A stretch of 34,567 bases of DNA from an uncultured Pseudomonadales bacterium (GTDB lineage: Bacteria > Pseudomonadota > Gammaproteobacteria > Pseudomonadales > Pseudohongiellaceae): NCBI GenBank assembly GCA_943789485.1, contig CALSUH010000031.1, positions 1 through 34,567 on the forward strand, given 5' to 3'. Position 1 is the stretch's first letter. Each line of letters starts with the position of its first letter. Below the pieces are notes generated by a model, which made no database searches, had not been told where the DNA came from, and saw nothing but the letters and a program-made list of their open reading frames with translations. This document shows, piece by piece, positions 9,412 to 19,691 of this stretch. The translations under genes and the position numbers were made by a program.

Positions 9412-9936
9412 ATGAGGAGCAGTTCTAAGAAGCCTATCATTAATGAGCATATCGAAGCTGACCAAGTTCGCCTAGTCGGCGAGGAAGGAGAACAACTCGG
9501 TATTAAATCATTAGAGGAAGCGCGAGCGGCTGCGGCCGAAGCCAAGCTTGATCTGGTGCTTATTGCACCTGATGCTGACCCACAAGTCTGCAAGATCATG
9601 GACTATGGCAAGCATATATTTGATATTAAGAAGGAAAAGGCTGCTAACAAGAAGAAGCAGCGGAGGACTCAGGTAAAAGAGATAAAATTTCGACCAGGGA
9701 CGGAAATAGGGGATTATCAGGTAAAACTACGCAACCTGATACGTTTCCTAGAAGATGGGGACAAGGCCAAGGTATCACTTAGATTCCGCGGCCGGGAAAT
9801 GGCCCATCAACATCTTGGTATGGAGCTAGTCAATAGGATCAAAGAAGATCTTGTTGAATACGGCACCGTAGAGCAGGAGCCCAAGATGGAAGGCCGGCAA
9901 ATCATTATGGTTTTAGCACCGGTCAAAAAGCGCTAG
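9412..9936 (+). CDS. infC: Translation initiation factor IF-3
   Basis: A 174-aa IF-3. The N-terminal domain begins [24 protein letters not shown] and is joined by a lysine-rich linker ([13 protein letters not shown]) to the C-terminal ribosome-binding domain [19 protein letters not shown]...[11 protein letters not shown]...[12 protein letters not shown]-3 binds the 30S subunit and checks the start codon. The start is uncertain: a TAA stop in this frame at 9394-9396 leaves only codons 9397-9412. ATG 9412 is the only standard start, but the nearest good ribosome site, GAGGAA at 9388-9393, is 18 nt away, and the codon just before is ATC. Many infC genes use a rare ATT or ATC start for self-control, so ATC 9409 deserves notice. 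It lies 63 bp after thrS, same strand. Confidence 0.96.
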   Translation: MRSSSKKPIINEHIEADQVRLVGEEGEQLGIKSLEEARAAAAEAKLDLVLIAPDADPQVCKIMDYGKHIFDIKKEKAANKKKQRRTQVKEIKFRPGTEIGDYQVKLRNLIRFLEDGDKAKVSLRFRGREMAHQHLGMELVNRIKEDLVEYGTVEQEPKMEGRQIIMVLAPVKKR

Positions 9937-9946
9937 CGAGATTTAG

Positions 9947-10006
9947 GGTCAGCCTCCAATTATCCATATTGGATCCGAGTGGTTCATTGGAGGCTGGCCT
10001 TTTTGA
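9947..10006 (+). terminator. Long hairpin with U-tract between infC and rpmI (terminator or attenuator)
   Basis: GGTCAGCCTCCAAT (9947-9960) pairs with ATTGGAGGCTGGCC (9986-9999) over 14 bp with one G-T wobble, followed directly by five or more T. The loop contains a smaller TCCA-TAT-TGGA hairpin. Placed between infC and rpmI-rplT, it may be partial: in E. coli, L20 represses this ribosomal pair through leader structure, and an attenuator here would fit. That role is inference. Confidence 0.8.
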
Positions 10007-10076
10007 TTGTTAGGTATTTATTAAAAGCATCCAATAGTTACTAATAAACATTGGAGCAAATGCGGAGTTATATGTA

Positions 10077-10274
10077 ATGGCTGGAAAACTAAAAACCCAC
10101 AGTGGTGCTGCGAAGCGGTTTAAGAAAACTGCTTCCGGTTACAAGCGCAAGAGCGCCTACAAGAGTCATATCCTGACTAAGATGACGACGAAGCGAAAGC
10201 GACAGTTGCGCGGGACTACACCTGTGCATGCTGACAATATGCCAGCAATTAAACGCATGCTACGCAAAGTCTAA
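10077..10274 (+). CDS. rpmI: Ribosomal protein bL35
   Basis: A 65-aa, strongly basic protein of the 50S subunit. The family signature is clear: [16 protein letters not shown] near the start and [16 protein letters not shown] in the middle, ending IKRMLRKV. Length is the standard 64-65 aa. GGAG lies 7-8 nt before ATG 10077. It sits between infC and rplT, the conserved order, with a strong hairpin 70 bp upstream that may control the rpmI-rplT pair. No anomaly seen. Confidence 0.98.
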   Translation: MAGKLKTHSGAAKRFKKTASGYKRKSAYKSHILTKMTTKRKRQLRGTTPVHADNMPAIKRMLRKV

Positions 10275-10301
10275 TCACAAAATTAATCAGGAGAATTTAA
10301 A

Positions 10302-10661
10302 ATGGCTCGAGTAAAACGCGGCGTCACGGCAAATCGACGTCACAAAAAAGTATTAAAGAAGGCAAAAGGTTATTACGGTGCGCGAAGCCGTATCTATCGC
10401 GTTGCTATCCAAGCAGTTACTAAGGCTGGCCAATACGCCTACCGTGACAGACGCGTCAAGAAGCGTGTCTTCAGAGCCTTGTGGATCACGCGCATTAACG
10501 CGCAGGCACGCGAGAATGGCATGAGTTACAGCCAGCTTATCGCTGGATTAAAGAAGGCGGATATCGAAATCGATCGGCGTGTGTTGGCAGACCTAGCAGT
10601 CCATGACAAGCCAGCATTTAATGCAGTTGTAGATCAGGCGAAAGCTAGCCTCGCAGCTTAA
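10302..10661 (+). CDS. rplT: Ribosomal protein bL20
   Basis: A 119-aa protein of the 50S subunit needed for early assembly. The basic N-terminal extension [19 protein letters not shown] and the core [32 protein letters not shown] and [19 protein letters not shown] are all present; length matches the 117-119 aa norm. AGGAG lies 8 nt before ATG 10302. In many bacteria L20 represses its own operon by binding the leader RNA, and the hairpin after infC is the obvious place to look. It is followed 21 bp later by pheS. Confidence 0.98.
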   Translation: MARVKRGVTANRRHKKVLKKAKGYYGARSRIYRVAIQAVTKAGQYAYRDRRVKKRVFRALWITRINAQARENGMSYSQLIAGLKKADIEIDRRVLADLAVHDKPAFNAVVDQAKASLAA

Positions 10662-11699
<1,038 letters not shown>

Positions 11700-11728
11700 C
11701 AAGTAACTCCAAAGTGTTGACCTAAGTA

Positions 11729-14117
11729 ATGATATTCAGCGAACAATGGCTTCGAGAATGGGTAAGTCCAGAACTCGAAACGCAGCAACTAATCGACGAG
11801 CTTACGATGGCTGGCCTGGAGGTCGATGGCTCAATGCCTGTTGCGCGCCAGTGCAGTGGCATAGTCGTGGGTCTGGTTGAATCGGTTGAGCCGCACCCCG
11901 ATGCTGACAAGCTAAGCCTGTGTTCTGTGTCTGATGGAGAAGAGTCCTTTCAGGTAGTGTGTGGCGCGCCGAACGTTCGTGTAGGTTTAAAAGCACCTTT
12001 CGCCAAACTTGGCGCTAAAATCATTGAGTCATCTGACGCGAAGCCATTCAAGATTAAGAAGGCAAAAATACGCGGTGTCGAATCGAACGGTATGCTGTGT
12101 TCCAGCGAAGAGCTGGGTTTGGAAGAAAGCTCCGACGGATTGTTGGAGCTCCATGAGAATGCCATTGTGGGCGAAGATATACGCAGCTCTCTTAAGCTAG
12201 ATGACACGAGCATTGAATTAGATCTGACCCCCAACCGCGGTGACTGCTTGGGAATGATCGGTCTCGCTCGAGAAGTGGGAGTGATAGCGCGGCAGGATGT
12301 GGTGCCTTTAGACTTTCCAGTCCCTATCGAGTCAATCAGTGATCAATTCGAAATTAGGATCACTGCCAAAGATGCCTGCCCCCGTTATCTCGGGCGCATT
12401 ATTCGGAATCTCAATCTCAGTTCGGAATCTCCTTTGTGGATGAAGGAAAAGCTGCGCCGCTGCTGGGCTGCGAAGTATTGATCCGGTTGTTGATGTAACA
12501 AACTATGTGTTAATGGAGCTGGGTCAGCCTATGCACGCTTTCGATCTTACAAAATTGGAAGGGCATATTGATGTTCGTTTTGCAACGAAGGCCGAGAAAC
12601 TAGAGCTGCTCGATGGAAAAGAAGTAAAGCTGGCTCCTGAGACCTTGCTTATCACCGATGCATCGAAACCAGTGGCCATAGCTGGCATCATGGGAGGGAT
12701 GGATACTGCCGTGAGCGATCAGACGCAGCATGTATTCCTCGAGTGTGCGTTCTTTGCGCCGTTAGCTGTAGCCGGCAAAGCGAGAGCTTATGGTATGCAT
12801 ACAGATGCGTCCCACCGTTATGAGCGGGGCGTCGACTATCAGCTGCAACGAACCGCAATGCAGAGGGCTACCCAGTTGCTTCTCGCTATCTGTGGTGGCG
12901 AAGCAGGACCTATCACTGAAGCGATAGGGCACCTTCCTGAACCTAACGAGATTAGCCTAAACTACAACTCAATTAGTAGTCTGTTAGGTATCCAGATGGA
13001 CCAAGAAGAGGTAAGAGACATCTTAGGCAGGCTGGGATTCGACTTTTCAGATGACGACGGTGAGGTCTTGACCGTTTCTGTGCCTTCTTACCGTTTCGAT
13101 GTCAGCATCGAGGCAGACTTGATTGAAGAGCTAGCTAGAATTTATGGCTACAATAATCTCCCACAGACCGGAGGTCTGGGCAACCAAAGCTTGAGCTCAA
13201 AGCCGGAGTCTCGCACTGAATTAGGCCAGATCCGACAACAGTTGGTGGCTTTAGGCTATCAGGAAGTCGTTACTTACAGTTTCATTGAGCCATCTCTTGC
13301 GGACACGCTATTTCCTGATCAGCCTGGAGTCTTGTTGCAGAATCCGATATCGGCTGATATGGCGGTGATGCGCACGAGCATCTTGCCAGGACTAATATCG
13401 ACACTGAAATACAATGAAAACCGCCAGATTGAACGCATTAGAATCTTTGAATCAGGCTTAGTTTTTCAGCGCAGCGGCGAAGAAATTAAACAGACGGCGA
13501 TGTTAGCCGGTCTAGTCTCTGGCAATAAAATGCCAATAAACTGGTCTAATAACAAAGACTTAACTGACTTTTATGATCTAAAAGGTGACGTGGAGTTGTT
13601 GTTGGCGCTGGGTCTGGAACCAGATAGATATACGTTTATAGCAGCCGAGCATGCCTGTTTTCACAGCGGACAATGTGCGCGCATAGAAAGAGAGGGTGCG
13701 GTAGTAGGGCACATCGGTGCGCTGCACCCCGCAATGCAACGGAGAATGGGTATTACAGAGAATTGTTACCTATTTGAGTTACAGCTAGCCCCTCTGCAAG
13801 AGCGTCGTCTACCTGCGGCGAGTGCACTCTCTAAGTTTCCGGAAGTGAGCCGAGACTTGGCTGTCCTGATCGACAGCAACTACGCATCAAGCGACGTTAT
13901 GGCTAACGTACGTGAGAACGCGGGCGAGCACCTCACCGACCTACGAATATTCGATGTTTATCAAGGGGATGCGGTCGCAAAAGACAAAAAAAGTATCGCT
14001 TTGGGCTTGACGTGGCAGCATCCTTCGCGCACTCTTAGCGAAGATGACATAAATACGATAATAGTTAGGTGTGTCAATGGACTACAAGATAAATTTAATG
14101 CAAATTTGCGGAATTAG
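11729..14117 (+). CDS. pheT: Phenylalanyl-tRNA synthetase beta subunit (frame broken by one extra base)
   Basis: The beta subunit binds tRNA-Phe and edits mischarged Tyr. The first part (from ATG 11729, [14 protein letters not shown]) carries the tRNA-binding OB fold ([22 protein letters not shown]) and the B3/B4 start [20 protein letters not shown]. Its frame stops at 12481 after LRRCWAAKY. The conserved continuation is one frame ahead: [20 protein letters not shown], then [18 protein letters not shown], the B5 and catalytic-like domains, and the C-terminal anticodon-binding fold ([13 protein letters not shown]...). Removing one T at 12464 restores one 795-aa protein, the length of E. coli PheT. 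The gene is normally essential, so a sequencing or assembly error is the likeliest cause. Annotated as a single CDS. Confidence 0.93.
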
Positions 14118-14131
14118 TTGGGGGTTTTGAT

Positions 14132-14440
14132 ATGTCGGATGGAGCACTTACTAAAGCCGATATGGCTGAACGCCTCTTCGAAGAACTAGGGCTGAATAAA
14201 CGCGAAGCCAAGGAAGTTGTAGAACAGTTTTTCGAAGAAATCCGCCTCTCCTTAGAACGCAATGAACAAGTGAAGTTGTCCGGTTACGGCAATTTTGACT
14301 TAAGAGACAAGAAACAACGACCGGGCCGCAACCCCAAAACTGGCGAAGAAATTCCAATCAAGGCTAGGCGCGTAGTAACATTTCGCCCAGGACAGAAATT
14401 AAAGGCAAAGGTAGAGGGTTATGCTGGAACCGAAGAATAA
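14132..14440 (+). CDS. ihfA: Integration host factor alpha subunit
   Basis: A 102-aa DNA-bending protein of the HU/IHF family, pairing with IhfB to kink DNA at specific sites in recombination, replication and transcription. It shows [20 protein letters not shown], the beta-arm base [20 protein letters not shown] with the intercalating proline in [13 protein letters not shown], and [13 protein letters not shown]. These features mark the alpha rather than the beta chain, and ihfA directly after pheT is the conserved gammaproteobacterial location. ATG 14132 lies 14 bp after the pheT stop with a GGGGG run just upstream. Its 3' end overlaps the next gene by 20 bp, implying translational coupling. 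Confidence 0.97.
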   Translation: MSDGALTKADMAERLFEELGLNKREAKEVVEQFFEEIRLSLERNEQVKLSGYGNFDLRDKKQRPGRNPKTGEEIPIKARRVVTFRPGQKLKAKVEGYAGTEE

Positions 14441-14774
14441 CGACGAATTACCGCCAATCCCTCCAAAGCGCTACTTCACTATCGGTGAAGTAGGCGAACT
14501 ATGCGCGGTGAAGCCACATGTTCTGCGTTATTGGGAGGCTGAATTTCCTCAGCTTAAGCCAGTAAAACGCCGCGGCAACCGTCGCTACTATCAGCGTCAA
14601 GATGTAATTTTAATTAGACAAATCAAAAGTCTACTGTATGAGCAAGGGTATACTATTGGTGGTGCACGGCAGAAAATGAGTGATAATCCAGAAGAACTAG
14701 CGAAATCCAACGTCAACGCCAGCGAGATCAGGTCCCTGGTTAAAGACTTGGAGAGCGTAATAGCAAGATTATAG
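14421..14774 (+). CDS. MerR-family transcriptional regulator
   Basis: A 117-aa protein with an N-terminal winged-helix of the MerR type: [28 protein letters not shown] (about residues 16-43), then the wing [17 protein letters not shown], then a helix [19 protein letters not shown] and a short C-terminal dimer helix. There is no effector-binding domain or metal-binding cysteine cluster, so no ligand can be proposed. A short MerR protein directly after ihfA is a conserved feature I recall in Pseudomonas relatives, with unknown targets. It overlaps ihfA by 20 bp. No terminator is seen behind it; transcription may run into the tRNA-Pro repeat array. Confidence 0.9.
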   Translation: MLEPKNNDELPPIPPKRYFTIGEVGELCAVKPHVLRYWEAEFPQLKPVKRRGNRRYYQRQDVILIRQIKSLLYEQGYTIGGARQKMSDNPEELAKSNVNASEIRSLVKDLESVIARL

Positions 14775-14824
14775 GCGTTTCCGCAGCAGCAAACCTAAGT
14801 TAAAAACCATTTCAGCTTTCTAAT

Positions 14825-15268
14825 CGGGGCGTAGCGCACTCTGGTAGCGCACTACACTGGTGGGATTCGATAAGGGAAAGAGCACGCAAGTAGGTCGTTT
14901 CAGGGATCTCTTGTTGTAAAAGGGCAGGTATTCGGGGCGTAGCGCACTCTGGTGGCGCACTACACTGGTGGGATTCGATAAGGGAAAGAGCACGCAAGTA
15001 GGTCGTTTCAGGGATCTCTTGTTGTAAAAGGGCAGGTATTCGGGGCGTAGCGCACTCTGGTGGCGCACTACACTGGTGGGATTCGATAAGGGAAAGAGCA
15101 CGCAAGTAGGTCATTTCAGGGATCTATTTTTGTAAAAGGGCAGGTATTCGGGGCGTAGCGCAGTCTGGTAGCGCACTACACTGGTGGGATTCGGTAAGTG
15201 GAAAGACATCGACGAAGTAGGGCGTTTCAAGCGCATTCGATCTGATAGGCTGTAAAAGGGCTGGTATT
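14825..15268 (+). repeat. Tandem array of four tRNA-Pro 5'-half copies with 72/84-bp spacers
   Basis: Units start at 14825, 14933, 15041 and 15149 (periods 108, 108, 108, then 120 to the true tRNA at 15269). Each begins with the first 36 nt of tRNA-Pro(GGG), from CGGGGCGTAGCGCA to ACTACACTGG, cut inside the anticodon loop, followed by an unrelated spacer starting TGGGATTCG and ending GGTATT. Spacers 1 and 2 are identical, spacer 3 has a few changes, and spacer 4 is diverged and 12 bp longer. Copies 1-3 carry CACTC instead of CAGTC in the D loop; copies 2-3 also have GGTGGCGC. None has the 3' half, so none can make a tRNA. Minus-strand open frames here are repeat artefacts. Confidence 0.93.
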
Positions 15269-15345
15269 CGGGGCGTAGCGCAGTCTGGTAGCGCACTACA
15301 CTGGGGGTGTAGTGGTCGTCGGTTCAAATCCGGCCGCCCCGACCA
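15269..15345 (+). tRNA. tRNA-Pro (anticodon GGG)
   Basis: A 77-nt cloverleaf: acceptor CGGGGCG/CGCCCCG, discriminator A and encoded CCA. The D arm is GCGC-AGTCTGGTA-GCGC. The anticodon arm is CTACA-CTGGGGG-TGTAG, with anticodon GGG. The TΨC arm is GTCGG-TTCAAAT-CCGGC. It is the last and only complete member of the array upstream, and tRNA-Pro after ihfA-merR matches the arrangement I recall in Pseudomonas. Its promoter is unclear; the upstream spacer has GCTGTAAAAGG but no convincing -35. Confidence 0.96.
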
Positions 15346-15371
15346 ATTCCCCCAACCCCCTCCCAAAGTAG

Positions 15372-15593
15372 TCACTCCAACAGATCATACCCATCCACGG
15401 ATTCCTCCTCACTAATCCTGTCAACTGCCAGAAACCTCTCCTCAACTTCATCAATGTAATCAAGGATTGCTTCTCGCGCGCAGAATTGAACAGTTCTGCC
15501 TTTGTGCATGGCTAGAACCAGCAGGCGTTTCTCGATATCACTAGGCAGGTCTATAGTGAACAATGGCGGGCCTCCATATCCATTTTTTGGCAT
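15372..15593 (-). CDS. Orphan ribbon-helix-helix (CopG/RelB-like) protein
   Basis: A 73-aa protein with the pattern of a ribbon-helix-helix DNA-binding domain: a short strand LFTIDLP, then helices SDIEKRLLVLAMHKGRT and VQFCAREAILDYIDEVEERF, with an acidic tail. Small proteins of this type are usually antitoxins of RelE/ParE-type pairs and repress their own operon. No toxin gene is visible on either side: downstream is the tRNA-Pro, upstream is gene-poor DNA. It is therefore either an orphan antitoxin or a remnant. ATG 15593 lacks a clear Shine-Dalgarno. Its place directly beside a tRNA gene suits a mobile-element scar, but that is inference. Confidence 0.65.
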   Translation of the reverse strand: MPKNGYGGPPLFTIDLPSDIEKRLLVLAMHKGRTVQFCAREAILDYIDEVEERFLAVDRISEEESVDGYDLLE

Positions 15594-16175
15594 TAATTAA
15601 GTATTAGCTACGAGGCACATCCGTGTACCTCTAGATAGCATTCCTTGCTGTCTATAAATATAGCTGGGCAGAGCGAGAATTCCAGTTAACAAGAGATTTA
15701 CTTGGGGTTAACTGAGGTTGTCTGACCCTAACAGTCGGTTCTGGTAAACAGGATCATTAGCATCGTTGAGAATAATCATTGAACGCATTGAGCGCTTTAG
15801 TAAAGGACGCGGTAGCCTTTTCTTGTCAACCGCGCTGAATCTCGCGTTGTGTGCGATAGCCAGCTCATCGGCGTAGTTTTGGCATTGCGTAAATCTGCGT
15901 CATAGTGTGCCAAGCTCACCCGGTGGAACTCTCTAATCGGCTTGTGACCCGTGAGTTCTTCGGTACTGGAACAAGATGTAAGGAGCACGGTGTAGCGCAG
16001 AACAAGTGGTATTTTAGGTGTTTAGAGGCCCCGCGCTTAACATGAGGCAGCCTTACAAGAATGCTGTACTGGCTTTACAAAAATAGAGCTAAAACATGTC
16101 AGTAGGTGGAGAGACGGGGCGGGGGGACTTATGTTGGCGGTGTATACAGCCAGATGCTAGCTAGCGATACATTGT
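15594..16175. other. Gene-poor region
   Basis: About 580 bp with no recognisable gene apart from a doubtful minus-strand small lipoprotein frame (listed separately). No terminator for the WecA-like gene and no tRNA or repeat family was recognised here. It lies between the tRNA-Pro region and the minus-strand surface gene group. Confidence 0.5.
15797..16043 (-). pseudogene. Doubtful small lipoprotein frame, interrupted
   Basis: The minus-strand frame ending at 15797 contains a lipobox-like stretch YTVLLTSCSSTEELTG followed by about 50 residues I do not recognise. The only standard start in that frame (GTG 15988) would leave too short a signal. ATG 16043, preceded by AAGG, opens MLSAGPLNT and stops at TAA; skipping one T of that TAA joins it to KIPLVLRYTVLLTSC, a plausible lipoprotein signal of an 81-aa product. 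This is the same kind of single extra base as in neighbouring genes, but there is no family match to confirm a gene. It could equally be chance. Confidence 0.22.
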
Positions 16176-17208
16176 TTAAGGATTTGGGCTCTTTGTAACT
16201 CGATCTGAAAAGTAAAAATAGACGCCGAACAGAACAATGAACGATAAAAACATCGTAGAATCATTTAATCCGGCGCGCATTCCCAGCAGTCCAAAACCAC
16301 CGCTGGCTAGTGCCATGCCTAAGATGAGCAGGACAGTTTGCGTCACCGAAAAGCCACGGCTTAGTAGTATGTGATGCAAATGATCAGTGCCAGCATCAAA
16401 TGGCGATCTTCCTTTAAGCGGCCTTTTGATCATTAGGTTTACTGTGTCCACAAGTGGTACGGCTAAAAACCACAGTGCGTACACCGGTGTAAAGGCTGGT
16501 GTTATTCCCTGAGTGCTGGAGATTAGCAGCCATGTCAGCATAAAGCCGAGCATGGTACTGCCTGCATCACCCAAATATATGAGTGCCTGTTTTTGCCAAG
16601 GACGTCGAAAGTTTAGGCTGAGAAACGCCATAATAGAGCAAATCATTATTGTGCAAAAACTGGCAATCAGCAGCAGTCCGCTCATAGAGGAAGTCAGTGC
16701 AATGAAACTGAGGCTCACTATGACTAGGCCGCCTGACAGGCCGTCTACTCCGTCAGACATATTGATGGCATTGATTACGCCGAGGGTTGCGAAAATAGTT
16801 ACAGGGACAGAGAAAAAGCCAAGATCAAGCGGGCTGGAAGACAATAAGGCGCCGAAAGAGTCCAGTTCTACGCCGGCTACAACCGCCATAGCGAGAGCGA
16901 CTAAGCTGTGCCCTATCAGGCGCGCTAGGGGAGAGAGGTTTTTTGCATCATCCACAGTGCCGATGAACAGTATCAATGCAGAAAGGGGAAAGCAAGGAAC
17001 TGTACTCGAGTAACATCCCAGGCATCGAGATTGTGACACAAAGGATACCGAGGAAAATTCCGAGGCCGCCGACTAACGGGGTTGGTTTCCGGTGCACCTT
17101 GCGCCCGCCGGGGATGTCCACTAAACCTATTTTTATGGCCGCCGGTTTAAGCAGAAGCAGGCTGATGCCTGTTATCAAGAAAGTGCTGAATAAGTAGAAG
17201 TAAGCCAT
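16176..17208 (-). CDS. wecA: WecA-like UDP-GlcNAc:undecaprenyl-phosphate GlcNAc-1-phosphate transferase (frame broken by one base)
   Basis: A polytopic membrane transferase that starts glycan synthesis on undecaprenyl phosphate. From ATG 17208: IGLVDIPGGRKVHRKPTPLV, a typical WecA N-terminal loop. The frame then breaks in LLSPFC; the conserved part LFIGTVDDAKNLSPLARL is one frame ahead. After that come NAINMSDGVDGLSGG, YLGDAGSTMLGF, IKRPLKGRSPFDAGTDHLHH and hydrophobic segments to the end. Removing one base in the G4 run at 16985-16988 (or the adjacent A runs) gives 343 aa, a normal WecA length. The intact GTDHLHH and DD motifs argue against long-term decay. It lies 65 bp after the exported 765-aa protein, same strand. 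The symbol is by motif likeness; it is the second such transferase here. Confidence 0.85.
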
Positions 17209-17273
17209 GTTGAGAAGTTCGCATGCAGCACTGTCTGCCAGCGCTGCATGTGAGCCACCTATTTCTTTATGGG

Positions 17274-19573
17274 CTAAGGCATGCCATAAACTAGTTGCAC
17301 AGACGTATCGGTGAACACTAAGACGTCATCGACGCCGTCCGAATTTGCATCGGTGAGTGCATACGAAACGCCAGATGCGTCTTTATTTAGCTCGTGCGTA
17401 CCGCTTTCAAAAAGCGTCAGTGGGCGCACCACATAGCTGGGTCGGAAACTGCCGACGCCATCAATGGTAATTATGCCAGTAGCACGATCCGTTGAGAGTG
17501 AAATAGCCATACCCCTCTACTGACCCGTAAAAAGCGTTGTCGCTTACCAGTGGTTGCAGCGTCTGGGTAGCGCCGTTGGGGTAATTTACAGTGAAGAAAT
17601 AATTGGCATCGGATTCATCGGCGCCAGTGGGTCCGCCGAAGGTAGCCGTGCCTGAATTGCTTGCTTCAGCATCTTCAGCATTTTCGAAACCGAAGGTTGC
17701 CGCGACGACAATAACGCCATCAGTAATGCTCAAGGTGCCATTAGGCTGCAGTGTGAGCTCTGCATTGGCGCCGGTAATGCCATTAGTGAAAGCCGCTATG
17801 TCGAAGGAGGCGGGGCTGAGGGTCATGCTTAAATTGTCTCCTACTACGGCGATGTTGCCATTAGATAGTTCGAAGAGTCCTTCGGCAACACTGCTCGATA
17901 CGATTGCCAATTCGACGACATCTGCAGCGTAATCCACACCTGCAGCTATATTAGCAAAGTCGGAGGTTGTGGAGCTAGTTCCGGTAGTCAATGCTGAAAA
18001 GTCGACGTTAGGGAAACTTAATATTACGTATTCTAAAGCACTAAATTCGGCATTGATGCTAGGGTTCGCATCAGCCACCTCTTTCGTCAGCAAGACTCCG
18101 TCTTCACCTGTGGCTGTTTTAGCAGTAGCCGGAGAAAATTCGACACGCTTGTCAATTGCAGTAGCCAGGGCCACTAGAGCAGCCTTATTTGCGGTTTCCA
18201 GCTGGTCATTATTTGCGCTTAATGAGCCGGTTAACACGTCGGTGACCGCCTCAACCAAGGTTTTTACAGCCTCATTGCTTAGCGGCCCCTCAGAAGCCGC
18301 TACCAGTGCGGTTGTCGCGTCTATCGAGCTGACAGTGTTAGTGTTTAAAGTTTCAAGTTCCGCGTCGCTCAATGCTCCTAAACCTTGAGATATCTGGCCA
18401 ATCGAGGAGAGCAATGCACTCATATCCGCCGCTGCGACTTCCTGGTCCTCTCCAGCTGAAGTGGAAACGGGAGCGGTAGCTGCCGCTGCTGAAGTTATAA
18501 AACTCAGGCCTAGGTCATCGTCAGTACTGCCTTGATCCTGAAGGGCGATAATAGAAGCGGCCGTATCCGTTAAGTCAGTGACTGCAGCGCTGACCGCGGC
18601 AGAACTCGGATTATCACCTAGGTTTTCGATGGCCTCGTCAGCAGCAGCCAAGCTTTCTTCGGCTTCAGCAACATCTGGATCGGGCGTTGTTCCACCGCCA
18701 CTTGCAGCCGCAACGCAAGTTTCAGTAAAGGCAGTAGGAGCAGGCCCAAACGAACTTGTGGCACCGGCGAAACTAAACTGACCTTGCAAGGCATAGGCCA
18801 TATCGAAAGTAGCAGCCAATGAACTGCTATTGAGCAGAAATTGGCTGGTTGTTTGGGAGTTAGGGTTGAGTGCGCAGCTCGTTTGAATGCGCGGCAATGC
18901 GCCGCCGCTGGTAGCAAATGCTAACTCTGGGCCGCCTGTCTGCTTTAAAAACAGGGCATAGGTATAGTGCCCAGAGACTTGGGTATTGATGTCGTCGATC
19001 ACATCGGCAAGAATTTGATTTGCGCCAACGAAGGCGTCAAGTTGAGGGGCTGCATCTATAGTTAGACTAAAACCGCCACTTAGACTAGAAAGGCCAAACG
19101 TCACCGAACTGGCGTCAGGAGTGCCAGTTAAAGCTACGCTAATGGAACTATCTCCGTTCCTAGCGAGCCCGGTCGCCCCCGTTGTGTTTTCTAACGAGCC
19201 GGTTACGTCATTCGCGGTTACAGTCGCTGTAATTCCAGGGATGCTAATCTCTACGCGGCGGTCTGACGTGTCATCATCGACAACTAAGCCCGCAGTAAAG
19301 GTATACACACCAGCTGCCAGAGTGTCTCCTCCGTTTAGGTCGAAGGTGAAAGAAGGTATGTTTAAAGGATCATCAGCAACTGGATTGGGAATGCCTTGGA
19401 CGGTTGGAGACTATGCCGGAACTGCTAATTAGTGGGCTAGCCACGAACCCTGTGCTATCAGCAACAGCGACAGTATCATTCGTTAGAGTGAAAACCTGTG
19501 CGTTTGCTGTGATACTTAGAACGATCAAGGGTAAGCACATGGCAAAGCGCAGTGATTTATTAATTGTTTTCAT
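17274..19573 (-). CDS. Exported 765-aa protein of unknown function (two extra bases in frame)
   Basis: I do not recognise the family. Three overlapping frames join into one 765-aa protein if one base is dropped at about 19406-19411 and one in the C4 run 17512-17515. Residues 1-25 are a signal peptide (MKTINKSLRFAM..., ending ANA), with AAGG 9 nt before ATG 19573. Next come a beta-rich region (FDLNGGDTLAAGVYTFTAGL), a Gly/Thr/Pro hinge near GGGTTPDPD, a long Ala/Asp/Ser-rich helical part (AEESLAAADEAIENLGDNPS onward), and a second beta-rich part with repeated NGT/NYPNG turns. The C-terminus carries TDANSDGVDDVLVF, a calcium-loop-like DxNxDGxxD motif. The composition is acidic, poor in Cys and Lys, as in secreted surface proteins. 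It lies 118 bp after the barrel gene. Confidence 0.75.
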
Positions 19574-19691
19574 TTTCTTTAACCTTTTAGGCATTGAGTT
19601 TATCGACGTAACCTAGTGAATAGCAGAAGGCCCTGCGTAATGAACAATGATATACCATCTAGCTTAAATTTCTAGCCTAATTACCATTTAT

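Noticed and set aside
14825..15345. CRISPR-like look of the 36-bp repeats
   Set aside because: The repeats are tRNA-Pro halves, spacers are almost identical to each other and 72-84 bp long, and there are no cas genes.
14812..15375. Minus-strand open frames with repeated peptide blocks (SALPECATPRIPALLQ-like)
   Set aside because: They are translations of the tRNA-Pro half repeats; the peptide repeat arises from the DNA repeat, there is no ribosome site, and the frames run through a tRNA.
16513..17013. Plus-strand open frame of 166 codons
   Set aside because: It lies antisense to the clearly conserved WecA-like gene and has shadow-like composition.
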